From Thecamonas trahens ATCC 50062 (Eukaryota > Apusozoa > Apusomonadida > Apusomonadidae), in assembly GCF_000142905.1 (NCBI RefSeq), contig NW_013657661.1, forward strand, positions 175,684 to 239,683: a DNA stretch of 64,000 bases, read 5' to 3'. Below, in pieces: positions 16,831 through 25,748 of this stretch. Below the pieces are notes generated by a model that saw only the letters and a list, made by a program, of their open reading frames with translations, ran no database searches and was not told the DNA's origin. The translations under genes and the position numbers were made by a program. Within the stretch, counting starts at the first letter, position 1. The number at the start of each line of letters is the position of its first letter.

Positions 16831-19778
16831 ATGCATGCACTCAAGGCTCTCCTCGACGAGGTCAGCGAACATGCGGCCGCAGTGGTGAGCGAGCACTTTC
16901 ATGCGGCAACAGCGTCAGTACCTCTCGGCCGGGTCCTGGCGAGCTACCTGGCCCGAGCCGTGGTGGAGACCCGCGAGGCGGCAACAGACCCGCTAGTCGG
17001 CCCCACTCTCCGGCTACCCTCACAAGCGTCACTCTATGAGACAGTTAACAGGGCAGGACCGGGCCTCGACTCGCTCGCCCTGCTCCCGGTGGTGGCTCAC
17101 GGCATGCCGGCTCAGCTCGTCGCGCCACAGCTCGCATCGCGCCTCGTCACCATGGTTCATGCCGCCACAGGCGGTGCGGCTGCCCCGACTGTGGATGGAA
17201 GTATGGTAGCGCATCCGCCGCGCTCATCACCGGCTGACGGCCGCATTGTCTATGCCATCGCAGGTGGTGTGGCCAAGTTTCAGGCTGTCTCGGCTCGCTC
17301 CTCTGGCCGAAAGCGCATCAAGGTCGTCGGCTTTGATGGCCTCCACCCCATGCATCGTCGTCCGTCACAGCCTTTGCCTCGACTGCTACTCTCTCTCACC
17401 GCCGTCGGCGCCGCCGCCGCAAAAGAGGTAAGGGCAAGGGTCGTGCAGCCCGCTCTCGCGAGGCGAGCTCCCGCGCCTCGGGCTCCAACTCGGACTGTGC
17501 AAAGTCTGGTCGCGGCCAGACACCATCACGCTCGCGGCCAGCGTCCTCCAACGGGAGCGCGGACTCCGACTCGCCATCCGGCTCGCAGAGCTCGGGAAAG
17601 AGTGATGCCACTGCAAGAGAGGCATCCCACCTCAACGTGAGCGGGAGCGAGACCGCCCGGATGCGCCGCTCACGATCGCGGCGAGCCACCGTCTCGGATG
17701 CACCACCCTCGCTGCGATCAGTCAAGTCGGTGTTTTCGGCCGCTGCCGCTGCCGCTGCCGCTGCTGCCCGCCACCGCAAGCGGCCTGCAGGTGACGACTC
17801 GGTGGCGGGCCTGGCCGGCACCGATGCCGCTCGCGGCAACGAGCCGGGTGCCGGTCATCGCGTGGCTGGCGACTGTACTGACCGCCAGGAGGCTTCGGAC
17901 GGCTCCGGCTCGTCGTCGGCTGCCAAGAAGCGGGCTCGCCGCCGCCCACGCCGTGGGCGTCGCTCACCGCGCCGCCGCCGCCGTGGGTCAGCGTCGCACG
18001 GCGCTGACTCGTCGTCGCCAGCCACCCTATCTGCGTCATCATCGTCGTCGTGGTCGACTTCGTCGCTCGACGAGCTCGAGTCAACGCTCACTCTCCTCCG
18101 CTCGGGCACTGATCTTGGCGAAATACTGGGAGATGGCGCTAACCATGATAGCGCTTCGGGGGACAAGACCGGCCGCCGACGGACATATGTGCTCTGCTTT
18201 GTCGTCGCCACTGCGCGGGATGTCTCGCGCTCTGCAAGTCGCTGCGTGCCGCACACCCTGCTTACTTCGCCATCGCTCGGCAGCCTACGCAACGCGCTTG
18301 TCGATGCCCTCGTTGCCACCCGCCTCCGTGCTGGCATCTCCGGCAAGGTCCACGCTGCGTTTTGCGATGCGCTTGAGGCCTCACTCCGCAACCCCAAGCA
18401 GGAGCTTACCGTCCCGCAGGGCTTCCTCTCCTACGAGGTCATTGTCCGAGCGTATGGACCCGACGCGACGCCAGCACAGCTATTCCGTGACGCATTGCAA
18501 GCAGCCGAGCCAATGGTCATGCGGGCCGAGCCATCGCGATTCGACGCTCACATCGCCGTCGGTGTCTACGGCACCGCTGCCAGTATGCTCGGTGTTGCGG
18601 TGGCGGTTGTGTGGCGGGCGCAGGCGCAAGCAGCGGCAGTGGCCAAGGCCCGGCTGGGTGGCTTGCTCGATCACAACGATAACCTCGACCCATTGCGTCT
18701 CGAGCATGTGCTCCAGGTCCGAGTCTCAGAATACCGCTCACTCGCGGCATCGCGCCAGGTCTGGTCATCAACGCTGGCGTCGTCGGTCCGTGACGCGTAC
18801 GCCGACCTGTTCCACGGGCCTGGCGGAGCTGACAGAGCCGCCGTTGACGTGGCAAGCAATCCTGCACGAAGCGTCAATCTGGTGCCGCCGCGCGGGCTCT
18901 CGTGGGTCCGCCATATTATCTGTTCGTTTGCCGGCTGGCCGCTCTCGGCACTTGCCGCCTTTGTTGCCTCGCATCCGTTTTGGGACACGGATCTGGGCCC
19001 TGCTCCGGTTGTGCGACGTGCTCTGGTTGTTTTTCCGGCTGTGCTCGACGGCCATCGTGTGGCGCGCGAAAACACGTCCCAGAGCAGCCGCGAGCAGAGC
19101 GCAGAGCTCTCGGTGGTGATGGCTGTCGCCTGGCGAGCGGCCGACGCCGCAGGCATGCGCACCGTCCTCCCTGTAGGTGAGGATGAGCGTGAGGTTGTCT
19201 TTGCGCCTGATGCCGCCACAGGCACGGCGCTGAAGCAGCTTGAGCAGCGGGCTCGGACGCCCGGCTCGCACCCAGCACCACGGGCCTCGACCGCGGCTGC
19301 CACTGCATTCGGCGTCGATGCCGCCGCGCTTTCGTCGTTCTCGCAGCACCTGCTCGCGCCTGTCCTTGTCCGGCCCGGAGTGTATCTGGGGTCGGAGATT
19401 GCGGCGGCATCGCGCGGGGTGCTCGACGTGCTTGGCGTGAGCCACGTCGTGTGGGACGTGCCGCGCGAGCGAGCGTCTGGCACGTCACGCCCGCTCCACG
19501 AGCTCAGCTTTGCCGCCCATAATCTGGCGCTGGCGACCAAGATTGCTCTCACCGCAGCCTTTGTCCGTCGCGCCACGGCCAGTTCGCCGAATGCGCGTGT
19601 TCTCGTGGCCGGCGTCACCGGTCTCGAGTCGGCAGCCGCGCTCTGTGCCGGCCTGCTCCTCGAGCTGGACAAGGTCGACCCAAAGAGTGCGCTCGCCACG
19701 ATACAGCAGATCCAGCCGGGAATGGAGCTCTCGCGGGAGCTTGTCCACGAGCTGCTCACTTACAACCGGAGCAAGTAA
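16831..19778 (+). CDS. Basic protein ending in a catalytically dead dual-specificity phosphatase fold (frame broken once)
   Basis: Two frames that look like one gene. Frame one (ATG 16831) gives ~170 residues of helical sequence of unknown family, to about GRKRIKVVGFDGLHP. The second frame is already open from 17337, has typical codon use, and carries a run of seven Arg and a Ser/Arg-rich region (GKGKGRAARSREASSRASG) that read on without a start codon. Adding one C to the CCCC at 17346-17349 unites them; an intron (e.g. 17264-17370) is an alternative. The C-terminal ~140 residues resemble a DSP domain: GVYLGSEIAAASRGVLDVLGVSHVV, then ARVLVAGVTGLESAAALCAGLLL where HCxxGxSRS is expected, then SALATIQQIQPGMELSRELVHELL. 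The nucleophilic Cys and Arg are both missing. A nuclear pseudophosphatase is the inference. Confidence 0.55.
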
Positions 19779-19858
19779 CACATGCCTGAATCACTCTTGG
19801 CCCACCCCGCCCCACCCCGCCCTACCCCGTACCCGCTGCTCTGCAATGTGTCTATGCT

Positions 19859-20578
19859 TCACTTCTCGTGCTTCCACAAGCCGTCGCCGAGAAAGGTGAC
19901 GGAGATGATGGCCACGCCGGTCTTCTCGGCGCGGATGGTATCAGCAGAGAGCTCCATCTTGCCGACAGCAATAGGCTGCGACTTGCCCTCGACGTGAATG
20001 ACGACAGGTGTGCCAGCGGGAATGTCGCCCTCGATGGACCCGCCCTCCGAGGTGAGGCCTGGGGCCATGATGTTGGCGCCTTTGAGCGCAGCGCGGATGG
20101 TGCCCTTGTCGACCGTCACCGACTTCATCATGCCCGGATACTGCATGGCGACACGAAGCGTCGGGAAGATGAGGTCGTTCTTTGGCTGAACAAAGAGAAT
20201 CTCATCGCGGACCGAGTACAGCGTCCCGCGCGGGTTCTGGCACTTGATCGAGTACACAGGCGTGCCCTTCTTGGGCACCATCTCGTCGATGATCTGCGCC
20301 AGCGCCGGATACTGCTCCACAACAGACGCCTTGAGCCCACGCACAGCAGACGACTTGAGCTGCGTGCTCGAGCCCACCTGAATCCTATCCCCATACACGC
20401 CACCATCCCCCCATGAGTCACCCCCTTCCTCCCTCCCCCCCCCCCCCTCCGCTCCCCTCCTCAGCCATCAACGCCATCATCGCCCCAAACCCCCACCCCC
20501 CCACCCCCCCTTCCCTTCCCCTCTCCCTTTCCCCTTTCCCTTGCAAAACCACCCCACGTCTTCGTACTTCTTGAACAT
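19859..20578 (-). CDS. MCTS1: MCTS1 (MCT-1) translation re-initiation / ribosome recycling factor, two exons
   Basis: Spliced as complement(19859..20377, 20558..20578), 179 residues, close to the human 181. Exon 1 encodes only MFKKYED. Donor gac|gtgggg and acceptor attcag|gtgggc are phase 0, giving MFKKYEDVGSSTQLKSS, which parallels human MFKKF...IQLKTS. The N-terminal domain continues with VEQYPALAQIIDEMVPKK. The C-terminal PUA domain carries VDKGTIRAALKGANIMAPGLTSEGG and ends GDGLWKHEK. MCTS1 pairs with DENR to remove tRNA and recycle 40S subunits in the cytoplasm. Without splicing the frame begins at a poorly conserved ATG (MYGDRIQ), which is not the real start. It converges with the pseudophosphatase gene, 80 bases between stops. 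Confidence 0.92.
20378..20557 (-). other. Intron of MCTS1
   Basis: 180 nt; on the minus strand it is extremely G-rich (GGGGTGGGG-type tracts). Donor gtgggg, acceptor attcag, phase 0. It is the only intron here whose donor is not GTACG. Confidence 0.85.
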
Positions 20579-20634
20579 GGCCGGTGTAGAGGCAGAGAGG
20601 GGACAAGTGAGGCTCCGCTGTCGTCACCGTCTCC

Positions 20635-20686
20635 GTCACCCGTCTCCTGCGGCAAGTCGCGTCACCCGTCTCCTGCGGCAAGTCGG
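20635..20686. repeat. 26-bp tandem duplication
   Basis: gtcacccgtctcctgcggca and the following bases occur twice head to tail upstream of MCTS1. Confidence 0.88.
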
Positions 20687-20822
20687 GCATGACCCATTCG
20701 AGTGCACATGGTGCATGGCTATGGGATCTGGGCTAAAGCATAAGAATGGAGGTCATCCACTCAAGCAGGCAATTTATCACACACTCTTTGTCGCGTTACG
20801 GACCGCCCCGGCTTTGATGTGA

Positions 20823-21542
20823 CTAGGCGTCGTCACGAATGAGGTGCTTGCGGACAAAGGCCTTGATGTCGACGAGCTCGAGGTCGCAGAGCGAGTGGCC
20901 CATGCCCTCATAGGTCTCAAAGGTGAGCGGCAGATTGAGCGAGGTGAGCAGATCGGCGGTCGCCTTACCCCACTCGTACTTGACCACCATATCAAAGTCG
21001 CCGTGGCCGTGGAAGAGCGGGGTGCGGAGCGACGAGTCGGCGGCGACCGAGTCGTCGACGCTGGGGATGCCGTGGTCGTCAAACGAGCGCGGGAGATAGG
21101 CCGAGAGGGCGATGAAGGCACCGATCTTGGGCACTTTGCCCGAGAGCATAACATGGAGGGTGACGACACCCCCCTGAGAGAAGCCCATCAGGCCGACATT
21201 CTCCCAGCCGACCTTCTCGGCCTCAGCCTCCATGAGCGGGACGATGGCGGCGGCAGCAGCATCGAGGCCTTCGATGTCGATCTTGTCGTCAGCTCCGAGA
21301 CCGTAGATGTCGTACCATGACGGACAGCGAGCACCACCGTTGATGGTCACCGGCTGGTTCGGTGCCGTGGGAAGGATGACGTGCAGGCCCGGAAAGGCCG
21401 CCGCAAGCTGTCGCCCAGGAGGCGCCCACCCGCGGGCGGAGTCGCCCAGTCCGTGGACAATAAACAGCGAAGCGCGGTGCTCACCAGACGACGAGCTCGG
21501 GTACCGCAGCAGCTCGGCAAGCTCAAGCGGATCAGCAGCCAT
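20823..21542 (-). CDS. LYPLA: Acyl-protein thioesterase / lysophospholipase (LYPLA family)
   Basis: Serine alpha/beta-hydrolase that removes palmitate from proteins. From the ATG at 21542 it is 239 residues, matching the usual ~230. The oxyanion-loop region is FIVHGLGDSARGWA, the nucleophile Ser is at 122 in GFSQGG, the acid Asp at 184 in HGHGDFDMVV, and the His at 216 in GMGHS; all three catalytic residues are present. NGGARCPSWYDIYG is the characteristic family segment between them. A longer frame from 21788 would add an Arg/Ser-rich extension with a hydrophobic stretch (LGLAVVCLVLVAHVF). I reject that because family proteins begin just before the first strand, though a membrane-anchored form cannot be excluded. 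The nearest upstream gene on the same strand ends at 21810. Confidence 0.9.
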   Translation of the reverse strand: MAADPLELAELLRYPSSSSGEHRASLFIVHGLGDSARGWAPPGRQLAAAFPGLHVILPTAPNQPVTINGGARCPSWYDIYGLGADDKIDIEGLDAAAAAIVPLMEAEAEKVGWENVGLMGFSQGGVVTLHVMLSGKVPKIGAFIALSAYLPRSFDDHGIPSVDDSVAADSSLRTPLFHGHGDFDMVVKYEWGKATADLLTSLNLPLTFETYEGMGHSLCDLELVDIKAFVRKHLIRDDA

Positions 21543-21809
21543 AGTGGTCGGGAATGGAGAAGTGCACAAGCTCGTCGACTCGCAGACTGTAAACACGTGT
21601 GCGACGAGGACGAGGCAAACGACCGCAAGCCCGAGCACACTCGGCCCGCCAACTCGCCTTGCGCACAGCGAGGGCAGCTTGAAACGATGAAAGGGCGACA
21701 AGTAGGAACAAGAGAGAGGAGCTCGTGAGAAGCCACGCCCCGCCCTAAGCAAGATGCCGATCGGTAAGCTGCAACACCGGGCCAACAACGCATCTTGGTG
21801 ACGGTAGGT

Positions 21810-22832
21810 TTACATGGTCGGATCCCACGGCGCAAGAACATAGCCGATCTTACTAGCGCAAGCCGCCGGAGAGTACGGAGGGAGCGGTGTAGGGTCTGAG
21901 ACGAGCGCGACAAGCTGGGCGGCGATCTCCACCGACTCGCGGTCCTCGCGCGCCTTGACCGGGTCCTCCGGTCCGCCGGCCAGGATCGGGTTGAGCAGCG
22001 TGTCGAGAGCCACGACAATGTCCTCCCACTTGGTTCCAGCCTCGACGCCAAGAACAGCCATCTCCTGCAGGCCATACGCAACCAGTCCGTGCAGATGGTA
22101 CCAGGTTCCCCACTTCTCGGTCACCTTGTCACGCCGCAGTACAATGAGCGCATCGTGGATGGCCGGAATGTAGGTCGAGATCCACACGGTCTTGTTGGCC
22201 ACAAACCAGTCGGGCGAAAAGTCAACGCCGTCCTTGTCGACGTTCTTCATGTACCGGCCGAGCAGCCGGAACACGTTGTGCGAGATGAGGGCAGCGCAAA
22301 AGGCATCCTTTGGCGAGGTAGTGCCCGGCGAGCACGCCTCAAGCGCCATCGCATACGTCTCGCCCGGTGTCATGGTCTGACTGGCGGCCTTGTTGGCAGC
22401 CGCCACCATCGCCATGGCAAACGCCTTCTCCTCGGCCCAAAACGGAACGCTCCATCGCTCGTACGCCGGCTGCTGAAAGGTGGCATTGACGCCCGGGAAC
22501 CGCTCGCCAGCATAGACCGAGAGCCACACCAGCAGCAGATCCCAGGCCTCGAGATCGTGGTCCTTGACCTCTGCCGCAAGATCAAACTTGGCCTGGCTCC
22601 CCACCAAGCATCGCGCAAACGACGTAGTGTTGAGCTGCGGAGGCGCAGGCGGTGCATTCACAGAATGAGCACCAGCCCGATGCTGATGATGAAGTCCAGC
22701 GGGACGATGACCTGCAGGATGAAGCCTCGCAGGGGTTGTTGTACGGACAGCCGCCGAGACCAGGGGAGGCACCATCAGAACCACCGCGACCCCAACCACA
22801 ACCATAGACAGATAAGCCAAGGACATGTTCAT
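21810..22832 (-). CDS. Secreted protein of unknown family
   Basis: A 340-residue product from the ATG at 22832 (MNMSLAYLSMVVVGVAVVLMVPPLVSAAV), a strong signal peptide. I do not recognise the mature part. It is mostly alpha-helical, starting with a His/Pro-rich segment, then FARCLVGSQAKFDLAAEVKD and Trp-rich helices (EAWDLLLVWLSVYAGERFPG, FSPDWFVANKTVWISTY, EKWGTWYHLHGLVAYG). Three NxT motifs (NTTS, NATF, NKTV) fit secretion, and four or five Cys could form disulfides. The longer frame to 23063 adds only low-complexity Pro/His sequence. The start lies about 200 bases from the divergent doublecortin gene, so the two share a promoter region. Confidence 0.65.
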   Translation of the reverse strand: MNMSLAYLSMVVVGVAVVLMVPPLVSAAVRTTTPARLHPAGHRPAGLHHQHRAGAHSVNAPPAPPQLNTTSFARCLVGSQAKFDLAAEVKDHDLEAWDLLLVWLSVYAGERFPGVNATFQQPAYERWSVPFWAEEKAFAMAMVAAANKAASQTMTPGETYAMALEACSPGTTSPKDAFCAALISHNVFRLLGRYMKNVDKDGVDFSPDWFVANKTVWISTYIPAIHDALIVLRRDKVTEKWGTWYHLHGLVAYGLQEMAVLGVEAGTKWEDIVVALDTLLNPILAGGPEDPVKAREDRESVEIAAQLVALVSDPTPLPPYSPAACASKIGYVLAPWDPTM

Positions 22833-23035
22833 CCGCTCCAACTGCGTACGTACTCGTCCAGGCGAGAGGAGCGTGTGGGTGGGTGGCTGGATGGGTTGGG
22901 GTGGGTGGCGGTGGGTGGGCAGAAGCAGACGGCTGCGTGTCGCTGTTGCTGCCGCCGGTAAAGGGAACAGAGTCAGCACACTCCACTTTCCCTCGACCGC
23001 CACCCTCGCTGCCTGTAGCACAGGAGAGGTGAAAT

Positions 23036-25552
23036 ATGGCCATGGTGCGGATGGAAAAGGCATACCAAGGGAGAACAGGTGGCAGAGTGGGCGGGCGGCG
23101 CATGGTGCGGCTGCCGGGCAGCGAGGGGCGGGACAGGCTCACCGCTCGCCCGGTCAGGAGGCTCCGGGCTCATCCGGATGGCAAGTACAAGGGTGATGGC
23201 GCTCGCATTATCGGTGCATCGGTGCTGCAGCTGCTCAACTCGGCAACATGGAAGCTGGCCCTTCCGCACTCGGCTACCGCACTGTACACTCTGGACGGCC
23301 GCCGACTCATCGACAAGCAGGCTGGCGACGAGTCGGGAGCGCGCGTGCGCAGGCGGCGAGACCTGCATCGAGATCTGCGCCCACGCCCACCTCCAGGACC
23401 GGTTGTGGCTCTTCATGATCTGCCTAACGATACCCATGTTCTCGTGGCGACTCTCTCGCGCAAGTCGGTGGGCCCTGTCCACCGCCGCCAGGCTCCCGCG
23501 CACGCCGGCGAGGCCGGCACCGGGGGGAACAAGTGTGCTGCCCCGTCGGCCCGGCTGGAGCCGCGCAAGGCCATCACGCTTCAGGCCGTGCCCAACGGCG
23601 CTCCACCGCAGATCAAGCCAGCCCGGATCTGCGGTCAAGAAGTAGAGGCGCTGCTCGACGATGCCACCCGCAAGCTCAAGCTCCCGCGCCGGGCCGCGCG
23701 GTTCTTCACCGCAGACGGCAAGCCTCTCGTTCCAGCGGCACTGGCTGACTTGGACCACGGCGCCTCGGTGGTGGTCTCGTGCGGCGAACCGTTCCATACG
23801 TTTGGCACCGTTGTTGCGAGCTCGTCGGTCAAGCCGATCAGCCCGTCGTCGCCGCTCCTCGTCCCGCCTGTCCCACACTACACGGTCCGCGCCAACACGA
23901 CAGGTATGCACGGTCGCCGCGAGCGCGTGGCTCGCATCACTGCAACACACCCGGTCAAGTTCCTTGATCTTGCCACCCAGAGCCTGGAACTCATGACTGC
24001 GGCACGGACTGTGTATCTTCCCAGCGGCGAGAAGCTGTTCGACCAGGAAACGAGTGTCGAAGACTTTGAGGCCGCCCTTGAGCGGGTGGCAGATACAGAC
24101 GAGCTGGTTGTCGCCACCGGTGAGCCGTTTGTTCCCAAAAACGCGCCGCAAAAGTCAGGCAACCCCGCTCTGCGCCGCATCACGCCGCTCTCGCCCGACT
24201 CGACCCTTGTTCGCTCGAGTGCGCCGCACTTTGACGCCATGCGCAACGGCTATCCCGGGCGGTCGGTCCGTGTTGCTGGACTCAATCTGGATTCCATGCT
24301 GGAGATGGCAACCCGGCGGCTGGCGCTGCCGTCGGCGGCACGGCGGGCATTTCTGGTCAACGGCACCGAGATTGTGGGCGATGCTGCGGCTGCAACGCCG
24401 TCTGATCCTGCCGAGGCGGCGAGCCCGCAGAGCAGCAAGGCTCGCAAGACCGTCAGCTACGCCGAGGCCGAACGAGGAAGTCAAGTCTTGATCTCGATGG
24501 GCGAGCCGTGGCATGCTCCCGATGACGACTCGACCATCCTGTTGACGGCTGCCCCGCCGTTGACGCTTGACTCGAGCCTGGTAAGCGGCGGGAGGCCCAA
24601 AACAGTTGTTGTTCTTGCCACCGTCAACTACGGACCCGCCAAGGCCAAGGCAGTGCGCCTCGCAGCACGGACCGTGCGTGAGCTGCTGACTCTCGCCACT
24701 GAGCGGCTTGGCCTCCCTCGCGCCGCTGTCCGGGCCTACGAGGTCGGATCGGGCTTTGAGCTGGTCGACAAAGAATCGCCGATTCCGCCCAAGCCTGTAG
24801 ACGGCAAAGACTTGGACAAGTGGCAGACCACCGTGGTGTCTGTCCAGGCCAAGCGCGAGCGGGAGGTCCCGCTCGATCATCTCCCGCATCTCACTCGGGT
24901 CACCATCTCGCTCGGCGAGCCGTACTGCGAGCCTGGCAAGCCGCGTCGGCGGAGTAGTCGCATGGTTCAACGAGAGCTGGCCATCACCCTCGCCACCCGA
25001 CCCAAGACCCGCGTCCGCGTCTTTTCCACCTTGAGCGCCATCCGCAATGGCGCCCGCGGCGCCCTGGTCGTGGCCGGCTCGCTCGACGAGCTCCTGGACG
25101 ATGGCACTGAAGCGCTGGGCCTTGCGCGTCCAGCCGTCCGGGTCTACGATGTCAACGGTTCACGTGTTACTGACTTTGCGGCAATTGTCGGTGATGCACA
25201 GCTGGTCCTCACTCCAGCCAACGTTGCCCTGCGCCCAGACACGGCGCCCCGCGCCGCGCGCAAGCCATCACGCCGCGCACCTCCCTTGGGAGGCAGGGCT
25301 GGCACCGGCTCGGACGTCGGTGATGACGCTACCACTGACGATGCTGCTGCTGCTAGCAGCGAGGCCGAGTCGAGCGACCCACGACGCCGATCTTCATCAC
25401 CGAGTAGCATCCCGTCTTGCCCTGTCGTCGTCTCCACTCACCAGCCGACATGCCCGAGCCATGCCGTGGACAAGAATGTATCCTTGGCCATATCCATATC
25501 CATAGCCATACAAATTGCGGCTGAATTGTGCTCTCTCATACCCATCCCTTAG
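23036..25552 (+). CDS. Multi-repeat doublecortin-domain protein (DCDC1-like)
   Basis: 838 residues built from about six ubiquitin-like doublecortin (DCX) repeats, the microtubule-binding fold of DCX/DCDC proteins. Each repeat has a helix (LLDDATRKLKL, LDLATQSLEL, MLEMATRRLAL, LLTLATERLGL, LLDDGTEALGL), then a strand-turn of the ALYTLDGRRLID / RFFTADGKPLV / TVYLPSGEKLFD / VRVYDVNGSRVTD type, and a closing strand with VVVSCGEPF, LVVATGEPF, VLISMGEPW or VTISLGEPY. The GEPF/W/Y signature occurs four times; the first and last repeats are degenerate there. Repeat spacing is about 125-140 residues. The tail is acidic/Ser-rich and ends in a short hydrophobic stretch (SLAISISIAIQIAAELCSLIP) that may be unstructured or a read-through. 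A ciliary or cortical microtubule role is inferred from the family. Confidence 0.75.
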   Translation: MAMVRMEKAYQGRTGGRVGGRRMVRLPGSEGRDRLTARPVRRLRAHPDGKYKGDGARIIGASVLQLLNSATWKLALPHSATALYTLDGRRLIDKQAGDESGARVRRRRDLHRDLRPRPPPGPVVALHDLPNDTHVLVATLSRKSVGPVHRRQAPAHAGEAGTGGNKCAAPSARLEPRKAITLQAVPNGAPPQIKPARICGQEVEALLDDATRKLKLPRRAARFFTADGKPLVPAALADLDHGASVVVSCGEPFHTFGTVVASSSVKPISPSSPLLVPPVPHYTVRANTTGMHGRRERVARITATHPVKFLDLATQSLELMTAARTVYLPSGEKLFDQETSVEDFEAALERVADTDELVVATGEPFVPKNAPQKSGNPALRRITPLSPDSTLVRSSAPHFDAMRNGYPGRSVRVAGLNLDSMLEMATRRLALPSAARRAFLVNGTEIVGDAAAATPSDPAEAASPQSSKARKTVSYAEAERGSQVLISMGEPWHAPDDDSTILLTAAPPLTLDSSLVSGGRPKTVVVLATVNYGPAKAKAVRLAARTVRELLTLATERLGLPRAAVRAYEVGSGFELVDKESPIPPKPVDGKDLDKWQTTVVSVQAKREREVPLDHLPHLTRVTISLGEPYCEPGKPRRRSSRMVQRELAITLATRPKTRVRVFSTLSAIRNGARGALVVAGSLDELLDDGTEALGLARPAVRVYDVNGSRVTDFAAIVGDAQLVLTPANVALRPDTAPRAARKPSRRAPPLGGRAGTGSDVGDDATTDDAAAASSEAESSDPRRRSSSPSSIPSCPVVVSTHQPTCPSHAVDKNVSLAISISIAIQIAAELCSLIPIP

Positions 25553-25748
25553 GCCCGCACAACCCTACCCCAGACCAGCAAAGGCCAGCTAATGTGCAAG
25601 CGCACGCATCCGGTGACTGACCAGCGACAGCGTGGCGACACGATCTCAAACTGGCTCACCGCCCACCCCCTCCCCCCCACACCCCCACACCCCCACACCC
25701 ACACCCACCCAACTCACCTTCTCTGACACTGACGAAGTCGGGCATTCG

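Noticed and set aside
20823-21788. Long N-terminal extension of the thioesterase
   Set aside because: Family proteins start next to the first beta strand. The extension is Arg/Ser-rich with poor coding character, and the ATG at 21542 gives the normal length.
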